Positions 8,011 to 18,239 of a stretch of DNA of 64,000 bases are shown here, piece by piece; position 1 is the stretch's first letter; the number at the start of each line of letters is the position of its first letter. The stretch is from the NCBI RefSeq assembly GCF_000429565.1, contig NZ_AUCC01000005.1, positions 1-64,000 of the forward strand. The letters run 5' to 3'. A model generated the notes under the pieces. That model saw nothing but the letters and a program-made list of their open reading frames with translations. It searched no databases and was not told the DNA's origin. The translations under genes and the position numbers were made by a program. This DNA comes from Arsenophonus nasoniae DSM 15247. Lineage in GTDB: Bacteria > Pseudomonadota > Gammaproteobacteria > Enterobacterales > Enterobacteriaceae.

Positions 8011-8619
8011 ATGAGTAGTAAAGATCATAAAGTGCATGATGAGCAAGCCTCTAAACAAAAAGAATCAAAAAAATCACTAAAAAGTGAGGCAAAAGAGCCA
8101 GCAATTGAGACCGAGCAACCAGTGAGTTCTACGGAAGAAGTATTAATTGATCCACGGATTACTGAATTAGAGCAGCAGTTGCTTGAAGCGCAAAAACGTG
8201 AGCGTGAAGCTTTGTTGCGCGCCAAAGCTGAAGTGGAAAATATTCGTCGCCGTACTGAGCAAGATGTTGAAAAAGCGCATAAGTTTGCTCTAGAGCGGTT
8301 TGCTAATGAATTGCTACCTGTGATTGATAATCTGGAAAGAGCCATCGAACTTGTTGATAAGGAACAAGCAGAATTGATACCAATGCTAGAAGGACTTGAA
8401 TTAACGTTAAAATCTTTTTTAGCTACCGTTGGCAAATATGGTATTAAAGTGGTAGCGGAGAAGAATGTTCCTTTCAATCCAGAACTGCATCAAGCGATGA
8501 CCATGATCGATTCCAAAGAGCATGAACCTAACCAAGTTATTGATGTTATGCAGAAAGGCTATACCTTAAATGGTCGTTTATTGCGTCCGGCGATGGTGAT
8601 TGTATCAAAAGCAAAATAA
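8011..8619 (+). CDS. grpE: Nucleotide exchange factor GrpE
   Basis: GrpE releases ADP from DnaK in the DnaK-DnaJ chaperone cycle. The 202-residue protein has a disordered, charged N-terminus, a long helix (about residues 45-105, [25 protein letters not shown]), and the C-terminal beta domain with [13 protein letters not shown] and [14 protein letters not shown]. The start ATG 8011 has GGAG six bases upstream and gives MSSKDHK; a GTG four codons earlier (7999) is less likely. It is a single gene with its own sigma-32 promoter and a downstream hairpin. Confidence 0.97.
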   Translation: MSSKDHKVHDEQASKQKESKKSLKSEAKEPAIETEQPVSSTEEVLIDPRITELEQQLLEAQKREREALLRAKAEVENIRRRTEQDVEKAHKFALERFANELLPVIDNLERAIELVDKEQAELIPMLEGLELTLKSFLATVGKYGIKVVAEKNVPFNPELHQAMTMIDSKEHEPNQVIDVMQKGYTLNGRLLRPAMVIVSKAK

Positions 8620-8630
8620 GCTGAAATAAT

Positions 8631-8652
8631 GCCACCCATATAATGGGGTGGC
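8631..8652. terminator. Terminator between grpE and ung
   Basis: GCCACCC pairs with GGGTGGC around a short loop, 11 bases after the grpE stop and 11 bases after the convergent ung stop. AT-rich sequence on both sides fits a bidirectional terminator. Confidence 0.65.
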
Positions 8653-8662
8653 ATTCAGTTTA

Positions 8663-9343
8663 TTATTCAGGAATGATCGGCGTCCAGTCAATGGGGCTTA
8701 ATCCCTGTCTTATGAGTATTTCATTCGTTTTAGAAAAATGTTGGCAACCGAAAAAACCTCTATGGGCAGAAAGGGGAGATGGATGAGGCGCTTTAAGGAC
8801 AAAATGTTTTTGATTATCAATAAATTGGCCTTTTTTCTGCGCATGGGCTCCCCACAGTAAAAAAACGACACCAGTACGATGTTGATTAATTGCCGCAATC
8901 ACCTTATCGGTAAAGGTTTCCCAACCAAGATGCGCGTGAGAATGCGCTTTACCTTGTTCAACTGTTAAAACCGTGTTTAATAATAATACTCCTTGCTGTG
9001 CCCAACTGACGAGATAACCGTGATTGGGATATTGAAAATCCGGAATATCTTTTGCAAGTTCTTTATACATATTGACCAGTGAAGGCGGTGCGGGAACCCC
9101 TGGTCGCACGGAAAAAGAGAGACCGTGTGCTTGATTAGGACCATGGTAAGGATCTTGTCCCAGTATCACGACTTTTACTTCACTCAGTTCGGTATAGCGG
9201 AAAGCATTGAAGACATCTTTTTGCGGAGGGTAAATTGTTATACCTTGTTGGCGAGCTTTAGCTACATAAGCCAGAGTGTGACAGAAGTAATCTTGTTCTT
9301 TTTCTGAACCGATGACATCGTGCCAGGTGGGCAAAGCGGACAT
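8663..9343 (-). CDS. ung: Uracil-DNA glycosylase
   Basis: Ung removes uracil from DNA, starting base excision repair. The 226-residue protein has the water-activating motif GQDPYHG near residue 64, the uracil-binding LLLNTVLTV segment, [10 protein letters not shown], and the DNA-intercalating [11 protein letters not shown] loop near residue 190. The start at 9343 is preferred to 9349 because AAAGGA then lies 6 bases upstream. In E. coli it likewise neighbours grcA. Confidence 0.97.
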   Translation of the reverse strand: MSALPTWHDVIGSEKEQDYFCHTLAYVAKARQQGITIYPPQKDVFNAFRYTELSEVKVVILGQDPYHGPNQAHGLSFSVRPGVPAPPSLVNMYKELAKDIPDFQYPNHGYLVSWAQQGVLLLNTVLTVEQGKAHSHAHLGWETFTDKVIAAINQHRTGVVFLLWGAHAQKKGQFIDNQKHFVLKAPHPSPLSAHRGFFGCQHFSKTNEILIRQGLSPIDWTPIIPE

Positions 9344-9677
9344 AACCATTCCTTTAGATTTTGATTAATATAAGGTTTAACTTAACATTTACGTTATGTG
9401 AGGTAAATTTTAAAACGGAAATCGCTTGTTTTTCATTATAATTTTCGGATTAAAAATTTTTTCTAAAAAATATAAATTTTTTTTAAACAAAAAATTGATT
9501 TAAAACAGAAAGTTGTCGATCTGATTATTAATTACACGGCGAAATTATTGATTTATATCAATGAATTACCGATATTTAATTGTTATATAGTTTATAGAAA
9601 TAATGGTTATAGCAAATAGCTAATTTGAAAATAATTTCAAATTGTTATTTCAATCTTGTTCGAATTTGGAGGTCGAC
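9344..9677. other. AT-rich intergenic promoter region between ung and grcA
   Basis: No gene is visible. The stretch is almost all A and T, holds an exact FNR box at 9548-9561, and ends in the grcA ribosome site. It must contain the divergent promoters for ung and grcA. Confidence 0.6.
9548..9561. promoter_or_regulatory. FNR box upstream of grcA
   Basis: TTGAT-TTAT-ATCAA is an exact match to the FNR consensus TTGATNNNNATCAA. It lies about 120 bases before grcA, whose E. coli counterpart (yfiD) is strongly activated by FNR without oxygen. Confidence 0.85.
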
Positions 9678-10061
9678 ATGGTTATTGGTATTCAGATTAC
9701 TCAGGCAGATAATGCAGCATTATTAAATTCTTTTTGGTTATTGGATGACGAAAAAAATGAAGCTCGCTGTATTTGCGCTAAAACTGATTTTAATGAAGGA
9801 CAAATTGTTGCCAAGGAGATGTTAGGTTCATTTGAATATCGTGAAATCCCCCTTGAAGTTAAACCACAAATAGCGGTAGAAGGAGGACAACATCTTAATG
9901 TTAATGTTCTGTCTCGTGAAACTTTAGAAGATGCGATTGAAAATCCGGAAAAATATCCACAATTAACCATTCGGGTTTCAGGTTATGCGGTGCGTTTTAA
10001 TTCCTTAACCCCTGAACAGCAACGCGATGTTATTACGCGTACTTTTACGCAAAGTTTATAA
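9678..10061 (+). CDS. grcA: Autonomous glycyl radical cofactor GrcA
   Basis: GrcA (YfiD) replaces the oxygen-damaged C-terminal part of pyruvate formate-lyase and restores its activity. The 127-residue protein has the same length as in E. coli and ends in the glycyl-radical motif [21 protein letters not shown], with the radical glycine near residue 102. The start at 9678 has GGAGG five bases upstream; the frame is open from 9642 but lacks a better site. The FNR box upstream suggests induction when oxygen is low. Confidence 0.97.
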   Translation: MVIGIQITQADNAALLNSFWLLDDEKNEARCICAKTDFNEGQIVAKEMLGSFEYREIPLEVKPQIAVEGGQHLNVNVLSRETLEDAIENPEKYPQLTIRVSGYAVRFNSLTPEQQRDVITRTFTQSL

Positions 10062-10094
10062 TCAAATAGTACTTAATTAATTGATAAATAATAA

Positions 10095-10132
10095 TTAACA
10101 GCTTGATAAAGGTACCAGGCTGTTAATTTTTT
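10095..10132 (+). terminator. Rho-independent terminator of grcA
   Basis: TTAACAGC (10095-10102) pairs with GCTGTTAA (10119-10126) and is followed by a run of T. It stands about 35 bases after the grcA stop. Confidence 0.8.
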
Positions 10133-10173
10133 GTTAGTTAAGCAGAAAAATTATAGAGTAGTGAGTAGCGTCA

Positions 10174-11502
10174 TTAGCTGTTATCACTTTGCTTTACTGA
10201 GGGTTTACGACGTTTGCCAATATTTTTACTGTCGCGATGGCGCTGTTTGGTTTTTTTCTTTTGTTGCTGGTCAATTTTTTTCTTTTCTTGTCGTTTTAGC
10301 CGAATTTTTTTCGACGGTTTGGTTTTACGTAGCGAACTTTCAGACGGTGCTTTTGTAGTTGGCCGTAGGCTATCGATGACGCGTATTTTTAATGGTTCAT
10401 TAAGATAACGATTGATTTTACCTAATAGTGGCTGATCATGGGCTTCTACTAAGCTAATTGCGATTCCTTTTCGCCCTGCGCGTGCGGTTCTACCAATACG
10501 GTGCAAATAGACATCAGCAGTACGCGGTAAGTCGAAATTGAACACATGACTAATATCGTCAATATCTAGGCCACGTGAGGCTACATCGGTTGCCACTAAG
10601 ACATTAATTTGTCCGCTATTTAGACGTTTAACCGCTTCAGTCCGCTTTGCTTGAACCATTTCCCCTTCAAGTAACCAGGTTTTTATATTGGCCTGTTGTA
10701 ACCATTGAACCAACTCATGCGCTCTTTCACGTTTACGGACAAAGATAATCGATTTGCTGGCATCGGGTTGTTTTAATAGATGGCAAAGTAGTGCGGTTTT
10801 ATGTTCGAGGTTATCCGCGCGATAATAGTATTGTTGGATCTTTTTTCGTTCACGTCTTGAAGGATCAGCATCAATTTCATGAGGATTATTCAGTAACCGC
10901 TCAGCAAAATCGTGAATGGCTTCACCTGCGAGTGTTGCTGAAAATAACATGGTCTGTTTGCGCCAGCGTGTTTCACCGGCAATGGTTTCAATGTCGTTGG
11001 CAAATCCCATATCAAGCATTCGATCGGCTTCATCTAGAATTAAGGTTTCGATTGCCCGGCAATCAAAATTTTCTTCTTTAATATACTGCAATAAGCGCCC
11101 TGTGGTGGCGACGACAATATCTTGGTTTTCACTAAAAATTTCAGCGTGGTTAACATAGGACACTCCGCCGGTAATGGTTGCGATATCAAGATGAGTGTAT
11201 TTGGCTAACGCTTTTGCCTGTTCTGCCACTTGCATTGCCAGTTCACGGGTTGGCGTTAGAATTAGAATACGGGGTGGTCCAGAACGTTTACGCGGAAAAT
11301 CAAGTAAATGTTGGATCACCGGTAGTAAATAAGCGGCGGTTTTTCCTGTTCCTGTAGGCGATGAACCTAGAATATCGCGTCCTTCCATAGCAGCAGGGAT
11401 AGTTGCAAGCTGAATGGCTGTCGGGCGCTCATAGCCTTTATCATCCAGTGCATTGAGCAGACTTTGATCTAACTCAAGTTCAGAAAATGTGGTTGCAGTC
11501 AT
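10174..11502 (-). CDS. srmB: DEAD-box RNA helicase SrmB
   Basis: SrmB unwinds RNA during assembly of the 50S ribosomal subunit. The 442-residue protein has helicase motifs in order: Q motif with RPTAIQ, Walker A PTGTGKT near residue 50, PTRELAMQ, DEAD (LDEADRMLDMGF), SAT, and in the second domain HRIGRTARAGR. The tail is very basic (KKIRLKRQEKKKIDQQQKKK) and ends in RHRDSKNIGKRRKPS, as in E. coli. The start at 11502 has AGAGG six bases upstream and gives MTATTFSEL. The methyltransferase gene trmN6, normally between srmB and nadB, is absent. Confidence 0.97.
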   Translation of the reverse strand: MTATTFSELELDQSLLNALDDKGYERPTAIQLATIPAAMEGRDILGSSPTGTGKTAAYLLPVIQHLLDFPRKRSGPPRILILTPTRELAMQVAEQAKALAKYTHLDIATITGGVSYVNHAEIFSENQDIVVATTGRLLQYIKEENFDCRAIETLILDEADRMLDMGFANDIETIAGETRWRKQTMLFSATLAGEAIHDFAERLLNNPHEIDADPSRRERKKIQQYYYRADNLEHKTALLCHLLKQPDASKSIIFVRKRERAHELVQWLQQANIKTWLLEGEMVQAKRTEAVKRLNSGQINVLVATDVASRGLDIDDISHVFNFDLPRTADVYLHRIGRTARAGRKGIAISLVEAHDQPLLGKINRYLNEPLKIRVIDSLRPTTKAPSESSLRKTKPSKKIRLKRQEKKKIDQQQKKKTKQRHRDSKNIGKRRKPSVKQSDNS

Positions 11503-11639
11503 TGTATACCTCTGGTTAGGCAATGGATTATAAACAGAACGCCCAAATTGTTCATCTATTAAAATGGTTTATTGAGTGATGATATAAATAATTATTAACA
11601 ATCAATGACAAATCGGGTAGCAGCTTTGTCCAGTATATA

Positions 11640-11670
11640 TAAAAGAGGGGTAATCATATTCCCCTCTTTA
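11640..11670 (-). terminator. Terminator of nadB
   Basis: On the minus strand, AAGAGGGG and CCCCTCTT arms (11668-11661 and 11650-11643) close a 10-base loop and are followed by TTTTATAT. The hairpin lies a few bases after the nadB stop. Confidence 0.8.
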
Positions 11671-11675
11671 GTCAT

Positions 11676-13268
11676 TTAATTGAAAGGGGTTAAAATAGTC
11701 GGTTTAGCATCCGGTTGTTGTTGCGGATAATCTAATGTGTAATGCAAACCACGACTCTCTTTACGCTTAAGTGCACAAAGAATCATCAATTCAGCCACTT
11801 GAACGAGATTACGCAGTTCCAATAAATTACTTGATATACAGAAATTTGAATAGTATTCAGCTATTTCTTGTTGGAGTAAATGGATGCGGCGTAATGCGCG
11901 TTTCAGTCGTTTAGTTGTTCTAACAATGCCCATATAATCCCACATAAACAATCTTAATTCATGCCAGTTATGTTGGATAACAACTTGTTCATCTAAATTA
12001 TGACATTGATTTTCATCCCATTTTGTGGATATTGATGGCTTATCAATTTGTTCGATTTGTTGTTTAATCTGTTTTGCCGCAGACCATCCATAGACGAGAC
12101 ACTCTAATAATGAATTTGATGCTAGTCGGTTGGCGCCATGTAACCCAGTATAACTAACTTCACCAATAGCATAGAGATGTCGAAGATCGGTTTGACCATA
12201 CTGATCCACCATAACACCACCGCAAGTATAATGGGCAGCCGGTACAATTGGAATTGGCTCATTAGTCATGTCAATACCTAATGTGGCTAATTTCTGATAG
12301 ATAGTTGGGAAATGTTGTTTTATCGCGCTTTCGGGCTGATGGCTAATATCAAGAAACATACAATCTGCACCTAAGCGTTTCATTTCATGATCAATGGCAC
12401 GGGCAACGATATCACGAGGGGCGAGTTCTGCTCTTTTATCAAAATCAGGCATAAAACGGCTTCCATCAGGTCGTTTAAGATAGGCACCTTCACCTCGTAA
12501 AGCTTCAGTTAGTAGAAAATTGCGTGCTTGTGGATGATAAAGACAAGTCGGATGAAATTGATTAAATTCAAGATTAGCCACCCGACAACCGGCTCGCCAG
12601 GCCATTGCAATTCCATCACCTGATGAAATATCGGGATTAGTGGTATATTGATATACTTTTGCGGCTCCCCCGGTTGCTAAAACAGTCACTTTTGCCTGAC
12701 AAATAACAATCTGTTGGTGGTCGAGATCCCAAATGTAAGCACCAATAATTGTCGCTGGATCTTTATCTGAACGGATCAAATCGATAGCATTATGTTGCTC
12801 CTTAATTGTGATATTTGGATGCTGGATGGCTTTTTCAACCAAGGTTGTTTCTACCTGTTTACCTGTTGCGTCGGCATAATGAAGAATACGCCGATGGCTA
12901 TGGCCACCTTCTTTTGTCAGATGATATTGTTCATTACCTGCTTGATTAATCTCTTTATCAAATAAAACACCTTGCTCAATCAGCCACTGGATACAGTGGT
13001 GAGCATTGCAGGTGACAAATTCAGCGATTTTTTTATCACATAGCCCGGCACCGGCAATTAAAGTATCTTTAATATGGGCTTCTATACTATCAGTTTGATC
13101 AAAAACCGCTGCAATTCCACCTTGGGCATAGTAAGATGCGCCTTCAGTTGAAATGTTTTTACTAAGTATGGTTATTTGGTATTGTGCCGCTAATCGAAGC
13201 GCTAACGATAGACCGGCGATGCCACTACCAATGATTAAAATATCCGTATAATGTTGTGTTGATGGCAT
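11676..13268 (-). CDS. nadB: L-aspartate oxidase NadB
   Basis: NadB oxidises L-aspartate to iminoaspartate with FAD, the first step of de novo NAD synthesis. The 530-residue protein has the FAD-binding [14 protein letters not shown] near residue 13, [13 protein letters not shown], the active-site stretch [12 protein letters not shown] (here [13 protein letters not shown]), [14 protein letters not shown], and the C-terminal helical domain RLKRALRRI. It matches the family over its full length (E. coli 540). The gene diverges from rpoE and, unlike many symbionts, is intact, so NAD synthesis via aspartate seems retained. Confidence 0.96.
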   Translation of the reverse strand: MPSTQHYTDILIIGSGIAGLSLALRLAAQYQITILSKNISTEGASYYAQGGIAAVFDQTDSIEAHIKDTLIAGAGLCDKKIAEFVTCNAHHCIQWLIEQGVLFDKEINQAGNEQYHLTKEGGHSHRRILHYADATGKQVETTLVEKAIQHPNITIKEQHNAIDLIRSDKDPATIIGAYIWDLDHQQIVICQAKVTVLATGGAAKVYQYTTNPDISSGDGIAMAWRAGCRVANLEFNQFHPTCLYHPQARNFLLTEALRGEGAYLKRPDGSRFMPDFDKRAELAPRDIVARAIDHEMKRLGADCMFLDISHQPESAIKQHFPTIYQKLATLGIDMTNEPIPIVPAAHYTCGGVMVDQYGQTDLRHLYAIGEVSYTGLHGANRLASNSLLECLVYGWSAAKQIKQQIEQIDKPSISTKWDENQCHNLDEQVVIQHNWHELRLFMWDYMGIVRTTKRLKRALRRIHLLQQEIAEYYSNFCISSNLLELRNLVQVAELMILCALKRKESRGLHYTLDYPQQQPDAKPTILTPFN

Positions 13269-13407
13269 AATATTTTATTACTAAGGTTTGGGAATAGAGT
13301 AAATTACCATGTTAGCCTATTCTTTTATTTAGAGTAAATATGGTGACCTCGAAAGAACTTTTCTTATGGTTTAGCTTAAATTAAATATAAAATAATTTAA
13401 ATTGACT

Positions 13408-13435
13408 GGAACTTTGCAAGTTTTTGTCACTCAAA
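13408..13435 (+). promoter_or_regulatory. Sigma-E promoter of rpoE
   Basis: GGAACTT (13408-13414) and TCAAA (13431-13435) are 16 bases apart, matching the sigma-E consensus (GGAACTT, 15-16 bases, TCNAA). It implies that RpoE activates its own operon, as in E. coli. Confidence 0.85.
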
Positions 13436-13452
13436 AAAATGCTTGCTTACAA

Positions 13453-13524
13453 ATGAGAGAAAACATGGCGGGTTCAAAAAAGGAAAATATGAGGCTTATT
13501 TTCGGGAGAAGTGATCTCGGATGA
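13453..13524 (+). CDS. Short upstream ORF overlapping the rpoE start (RseD-like leader)
   Basis: A 23-codon frame starts at ATG 13453 (or at in-frame ATGs at 13465 and 13489) and stops at TGA 13522-13524, overlapping the rpoE ATG as ATGA. It would begin about 12 bases after the predicted transcript start. rpoE itself has only a GGGAG placed 12 bases away, so coupling to this ORF could help its translation. E. coli rpoE also has an overlapping leader ORF named rseD, and the position here is similar. The peptide is basic (MAGSKKENMRL) and is likely unimportant as such; expression is not proven. Confidence 0.45.
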   Translation: MRENMAGSKKENMRLIFGRSDLG

Positions 13525-14096
13525 GCGAGCAGTTGACAGACCAGGTGCTGGTTGAACGGGTACAAAAAGGGGATAAAAAAGCTTTTAATTTACTGGTTAT
13601 TCGATACCAGAATAAAGTTGTGAGCCTTGTTTCTCGTTATGTACCGCAGGGAGATGTACCGGATGTAGCCCAAGAGTCCTTTATTAAAGCTTATCGCGCT
13701 ATCGGTTCATTTCGTGGAGAAAGCGCATTTTATACTTGGCTTTACCGAATCTCAGTAAATACAGCTAAAAATTATCTTATATCCCAAGGACGTCGACCGC
13801 CATCGAATGATCTAGATGTAGTTAATGCAGAGAATTTTGAAGCTTCTAATGCATTAAAAGAAATTTCGAACCCTGAGAATTTAATGTTGTCAGAAGAATT
13901 GAAAAAAGTAGTTTTCCGGACCATTGAGTCACTTCCTGAAGATTTACGCCTGGCAATTACGCTGAGGGAGTTAGATGGACTGAGTTATGAGGAGATAGCG
14001 CTTATTATGGATTGCCCTGTTGGTACAGTTCGTTCGCGCATTTTTCGGGCAAGGGAAGCTATTGATAATAAAGTGCAACCACTAATACGAAATTAA
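13521..14096 (+). CDS. rpoE: Envelope-stress sigma factor RpoE
   Basis: RpoE (sigma-E) directs transcription of genes that restore outer-membrane protein folding. The 191-residue protein is nearly identical to that of E. coli: region 2 includes FKAY and SAFYTWLYRISVNTAKNYL near residues 50-90, and region 4 has LPEDLRLAITLRELDGLSYEEIALIMDCPVGTVRSRIFRARE near residues 135-180. It heads rpoE-rseA-rseB-rseC under its own sigma-E promoter and is held inactive by RseA at the membrane. Confidence 0.98.
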   Translation: MSEQLTDQVLVERVQKGDKKAFNLLVIRYQNKVVSLVSRYVPQGDVPDVAQESFIKAYRAIGSFRGESAFYTWLYRISVNTAKNYLISQGRRPPSNDLDVVNAENFEASNALKEISNPENLMLSEELKKVVFRTIESLPEDLRLAITLRELDGLSYEEIALIMDCPVGTVRSRIFRAREAIDNKVQPLIRN

Positions 14097-14130
14097 AGGT
14101 GGTTCACATTTTACTGAAGGGTACTTTGGC

Positions 14131-14757
14131 ATGCATAGAGAGAGACTTTCCGCTTTAATGGATGGAGAGATCTTTGATTCAGAATTGATCCATACCATTT
14201 TACAAGATGTTTCGTTACAGAAACGATGGGAGAGCTACCATCTTATCCGCGACAGTCTGAGAGGTGATATCAACGAAGTTATCCATCTTGATATTACAGG
14301 TAAAGTAGAGCAGGCGCTGGCAAGTGAGCCTATCCAAATTGCGCCTGATGCAATACCGGAGTCACAACCTGAGCCAGCTACCTGGCGTTTAATGCCTTTT
14401 TGGCGTAAGCTTCGCCCTTGGGCTAATCAGATAACACAAGTTGGTGTAGCAGCTAGCGTTGCCGTAGCTGTTATTGCTGGTGTTCAGAATTATAATACGT
14501 CTAATATAGAAACGGATGGCAAATCTGACTCACCCATATTTAATACAGTACCTATCATGGGTGCTGCGTCGCCTGTGAGTTTAAATGTTTCTAATGATCA
14601 ATTGTTTGCTCAACCGCAAACCGAGCAGTTAGAACAACGTAATCGCCGACTTGGTTTGATGTTACAGCAATATGAGCTTGAGCGTCGTTCAACGCTGAAT
14701 CAAAGTGTAACATCGTCTTCAGCAATCGTAGAAAAACCTCACTCAGGAGCAAAATAG
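14131..14757 (+). CDS. rseA: Anti-sigma-E factor RseA
   Basis: RseA is an inner-membrane protein whose cytoplasmic N-terminus binds RpoE and whose periplasmic part binds RseB; DegS and RseP cut it under stress. The first 60 residues show the anti-sigma domain (RLSALMDGEIFDSELI and RWESYHLIRDSLRGDI). One membrane helix lies at about residues 102-118 (VGVAASVAVAVIAGV). The periplasmic part ends in residues where DegS cleavage would occur. The length of 208 compares with 216 in E. coli. Confidence 0.95.
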   Translation: MHRERLSALMDGEIFDSELIHTILQDVSLQKRWESYHLIRDSLRGDINEVIHLDITGKVEQALASEPIQIAPDAIPESQPEPATWRLMPFWRKLRPWANQITQVGVAASVAVAVIAGVQNYNTSNIETDGKSDSPIFNTVPIMGAASPVSLNVSNDQLFAQPQTEQLEQRNRRLGLMLQQYELERRSTLNQSVTSSSAIVEKPHSGAK

Positions 14758-14762
14758 CAGTA

Positions 14763-15722
14763 ATGAAGCATTGGTTATCCGCCCTCATTTTTTTGTTGGG
14801 CGGTTTATTGTTGCCTTTACATTCCTATGCCAAAGGATTATCGGCTGAAATTTTATTAACTGATATGGGTAATGCGGTAAAATCTTTACCTTACGAATTG
14901 TCATTTATTATTGTCAATCCTCAAGGCATAACGCCGATTAGATATCGTCATGTCATTATTAACAATAAGCCCATCGCTCAAATAATGCAGATGGATAGTT
15001 CTCGTCGTGAAATTATTCAAAAAGGTAATCAAATTAGCTATTTTGAACCCGGCTTTGATTCTTTTAGCTTAGAGGGCACTTATATCGTTGATTATTTGCC
15101 ATCAGTCGTTTTTGCTAATTTTACTAAACTGCTATCCTATTACAATTTTATTAAGCTCGGCAGAACGCATATTGGTGATATAAGCTGTCAAGTTATTCGG
15201 GTTATACCAAAAGATAGTTCACGCTTTAGTTATATCTTATTAATTGATGAAAAAACCAAGTTACCAATGCGCATTGATCTATTAGATAGTAAAAATGAAA
15301 TATTGGAACAATTTAGAGTTATTTCTGTGGTTTTTAATAGTCAAGCGTTGCTGAAATCGATGCATGTGATTGCATCGTTGAATATGCCTCCTTTATTACT
15401 TATTCCCCAATCAATTACTAAGCAATTTAACTGGCAAGTAAACCAACTTCCGTTGGGATTTGAAGAAATATCTCGTCGCTGTAAAGAGATAGCCACGAAT
15501 GAATCTTTAGAGACCATGATATTTAGTGACGGGTTATTTAGTTTTTCTATTAATGTCACTAAGGCAGGCGATCATAAACTTCTTGAACAGCCCTTTCGTA
15601 AAGGTGGTTTAACCATTTACACGCTAATAAAGGGACAATACGAAATTACAGTTATTGGTCAATTACCATTGCTAACTGCTAGCCAGATTGCAGCTAATGT
15701 TAGTTTTAAAGAGGCAAACTAA
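14763..15722 (+). CDS. rseB: Periplasmic sigma-E regulator RseB
   Basis: RseB (MucB family) binds the periplasmic part of RseA, protects it from DegS, and is displaced by lipopolysaccharide signals. A signal peptide of about 22 residues (MKHWLSALIFLLGGLLLPLHSYA) is followed by the lipoprotein-like MucB domain and a smaller C-terminal domain (GLTIYTLIKGQYEITVIGQLP). It is 319 residues, equal to the family norm. It begins 5 bases after rseA and overlaps rseC by one base (TAATG), so the three are translated together. Confidence 0.95.
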   Translation: MKHWLSALIFLLGGLLLPLHSYAKGLSAEILLTDMGNAVKSLPYELSFIIVNPQGITPIRYRHVIINNKPIAQIMQMDSSRREIIQKGNQISYFEPGFDSFSLEGTYIVDYLPSVVFANFTKLLSYYNFIKLGRTHIGDISCQVIRVIPKDSSRFSYILLIDEKTKLPMRIDLLDSKNEILEQFRVISVVFNSQALLKSMHVIASLNMPPLLLIPQSITKQFNWQVNQLPLGFEEISRRCKEIATNESLETMIFSDGLFSFSINVTKAGDHKLLEQPFRKGGLTIYTLIKGQYEITVIGQLPLLTASQIAANVSFKEAN

Positions 15723-16180
15723 TGGTTAAAGAGTGGGCAACGGTAGTGCGTTGGCATAATGGTCGTGCTGTTTTGCGCTATGGTTCTAATTCCGGTTGTG
15801 GTAGTTGCGCTGCTCGTTCAACCTGCGGATCTTATATTCTCAATAAAATAGGACCGAAAACTGAGTATCAATTAGAACTTGAGGTCAGTCAGCCTCTGGT
15901 TGTTGGTCAGAAAGTTGAAGTAGGGATCCCAGAAGGTAGTCTATTACGTTCCGCGATGCTTGTTTACCTTACCCCACTAGTTGGCCTTTTTATCGGCAGT
16001 GGGGTTATGCAATTTCTCTTTTTAAATCAATTTATTATTTTTTTAGGTGCTGTTATTGGCGCAAGTGTTGGTTTTTTCCTAGCAAAAAAAATTGCGCGTT
16101 ATTGGGAAAAAGAGACTCTATATCAACCTACCATTTTGCAAATCGGTTTACCGCCTGATGAATTAAAAGAGCAAGTTTGA
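15722..16180 (+). CDS. rseC: RseC, SoxR-reducing/sigma-E operon membrane protein
   Basis: RseC is a small inner-membrane protein with an N-terminal cysteine cluster (GCGSCAARSTCGS, residues 21-33) and two membrane helices (about 80-98 and 103-120). It is linked with Rsx in keeping SoxR reduced, and has mild effects on sigma-E. The 152 residues compare with 159 in E. coli. The start overlaps the rseB stop. Confidence 0.93.
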   Translation: MVKEWATVVRWHNGRAVLRYGSNSGCGSCAARSTCGSYILNKIGPKTEYQLELEVSQPLVVGQKVEVGIPEGSLLRSAMLVYLTPLVGLFIGSGVMQFLFLNQFIIFLGAVIGASVGFFLAKKIARYWEKETLYQPTILQIGLPPDELKEQV

Positions 16181-16348
16181 ATGACATAGTAAGTCTGAAT
16201 GCCTATCGTTAGTAATAACAAATTGTCACTAATCTATGCGCATGAACGTCTTATTTATAAAAACGACTTTTCATTATTAATGATTCTTTGAGTTGTTTGT
16301 CGCTTATATGTAAAATGCATTCCCAAGATTGTTATAACAGCTTTTATT

Positions 16349-16384
16349 AGTTTTAGCTTTGTAGGCTAAACTATCGCTAAAACT
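16349..16384 (+). promoter_or_regulatory. Alternative hairpin element in the lepA leader
   Basis: AGTTTTAGC (16349-16357) is complementary to GCTAAAACT (16376-16384) and, alternatively, to GCTAAACT (about 16364-16371) with one bulge. The two pairings exclude each other. The element is about 35 bases before the lepA TTG start. Whether it matters for lepA expression is unknown. Confidence 0.3.
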
Positions 16385-16418
16385 GATTTTATAAGGCCAT
16401 TTAGAAGAAGATATAACC

Positions 16419-18221
16419 TTGAAAATCAAACATATAAGAAATTTTTCCATCATCGCTCATATTGATCATGGTAAATCAACGCTGTCAGATCGTATTATTC
16501 AGATTTGCGGCGGCCTTTCTGATCGTGAAATGGCCGCCCAGGTATTAGACTCGATGGATTTGGAGCGGGAACGAGGGATCACGATAAAAGCGCAGAGTGT
16601 TACCCTTGATTATAAAGCCAGTGACGGCGAAACTTATCAGCTTAATTTTATTGATACACCTGGCCATGTAGACTTCTCTTATGAAGTATCCCGTTCATTA
16701 GCTGCTTGCGAAGGTGCATTACTCGTTGTTGATGCCGGGCAAGGTGTCGAAGCGCAAACCCTTGCTAATTGTTATACTGCGATTGAGATGGATTTAGAAG
16801 TTGTTCCTGTGCTAAATAAAATCGATTTACCTGCGGCTGAGCCTGATCGGGTAGCTGAAGAAATTGAAGATATTGTTGGCATAGATGCCCATGACGCGGT
16901 TCGTTGTTCGGCAAAAACTGGGTTAGGAGTACAGGAAGTAATTGAACGTCTGGTTAAAGAGATCCCTCCGCCAGAGGGTGATCCGGCCGCCCCTTTGCAG
17001 GCATTGATTATCGATTCGTGGTTTGATAATTACTTAGGTGTTGTTTCGCTGGTACGGATTAAAAATGGTACGCTTAGCAAAGGCGATAAAATTAAAGTGA
17101 TGAGCTCTGGTCAGCTCTACAATGTTGATCGCTTAGGTATTTTCACACCCAAACGAATTGATCGCCAGCAGCTAAATTGTGGCGAAGTAGGATGGTTGGT
17201 TTGTGCTATAAAAGATATTCACGGCGCGCCGGTTGGCGATACATTGACCGGTGCTCGTCATCCGGCTGAACAGGCGTTGCCTGGCTTTAAAAAAGTAAAA
17301 CCACAGGTTTACGCTGGTTTATTCCCCATTAGTTCTGATGATTATGAAGCATTTCGTGACGCTTTAGCTAAATTAAGTTTGAATGATGCTTCGTTATTTT
17401 ATGAACCAGAGAGTTCGACTGCATTAGGTTTTGGATTTCGTTGTGGTTTTCTTGGTTTACTTCATATGGAGATTATTCAGGAGCGTTTGGAACGTGAATA
17501 TGATCTGGATCTTATAACAACTGCACCTACCGTTATTTATGAAGTTGAGTTAACAAATGGTGATGTCATCTATGTCGATAGTCCTTCTAAGTTACCAGCG
17601 CTTAATAACATAAATGAATTACGCGAACCGATTGCAGAATGTAACATGTTAATGCCTAAGGAATATCTTGGTAATGTCATTACGTTATGCGTAGAAAAAC
17701 GCGGCGTGCAGACGAATATGGTCTATCATGGTAATCAGGTCGCATTAACCTATGAAATTCCTATGGCTGAGGTCGTGTTAGATTTCTTTGATCGTTTGAA
17801 ATCGACTTCACGGGGATATGCTTCATTGGATTATGGTTTTGTCCGTTTCCAAGCGGCAGATATGGTGCGTGTAGATGTGTTAATTAATGGCGAAAGAGTG
17901 GATGCCTTAGCATTGATTACGCACCGTGCGAATGCGCCATACCGTGGTCGTGAGTTGGTAGATAAAATGAAAGATCTGATCCCGCGCCAGCAGTTTGATA
18001 TAGCAATTCAGGCTGCTATTGGTACCCATATTATAGCGCGTTCAACGGTGAAACAATTACGTAAAAATGTATTAGCTAAATGTTATGGTGGTGATGTTAG
18101 CCGTAAGAAAAAATTACTACAGAAACAGAAAGAAGGTAAGAAACGAATGAAGCAGGTTGGTAATGTTGAACTACCGCAGGAAGCATTTCTTGCAATCCTT
18201 CATGTAGGTAAGGATAACTAA
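16419..18221 (+). CDS. lepA: Translation elongation factor 4 (LepA)
   Basis: LepA (EF4) is a ribosome-bound GTPase that helps initiation and remobilises stalled ribosomes. The 600-residue protein shows G1 AHIDHGKST near residue 13, switch [18 protein letters not shown] and the LepA-specific C-terminal domain ([52 protein letters not shown]). It is almost identical to E. coli LepA. The start codon is TTG at 16419, with only a weak GAAG site upstream, which suggests modest translation. lepB follows after 18 bases. Confidence 0.97.
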   Translation: MKIKHIRNFSIIAHIDHGKSTLSDRIIQICGGLSDREMAAQVLDSMDLERERGITIKAQSVTLDYKASDGETYQLNFIDTPGHVDFSYEVSRSLAACEGALLVVDAGQGVEAQTLANCYTAIEMDLEVVPVLNKIDLPAAEPDRVAEEIEDIVGIDAHDAVRCSAKTGLGVQEVIERLVKEIPPPEGDPAAPLQALIIDSWFDNYLGVVSLVRIKNGTLSKGDKIKVMSSGQLYNVDRLGIFTPKRIDRQQLNCGEVGWLVCAIKDIHGAPVGDTLTGARHPAEQALPGFKKVKPQVYAGLFPISSDDYEAFRDALAKLSLNDASLFYEPESSTALGFGFRCGFLGLLHMEIIQERLEREYDLDLITTAPTVIYEVELTNGDVIYVDSPSKLPALNNINELREPIAECNMLMPKEYLGNVITLCVEKRGVQTNMVYHGNQVALTYEIPMAEVVLDFFDRLKSTSRGYASLDYGFVRFQAADMVRVDVLINGERVDALALITHRANAPYRGRELVDKMKDLIPRQQFDIAIQAAIGTHIIARSTVKQLRKNVLAKCYGGDVSRKKKLLQKQKEGKKRMKQVGNVELPQEAFLAILHVGKDN

Positions 18222-18239
18222 CCGTTATAAGGAGTCATA

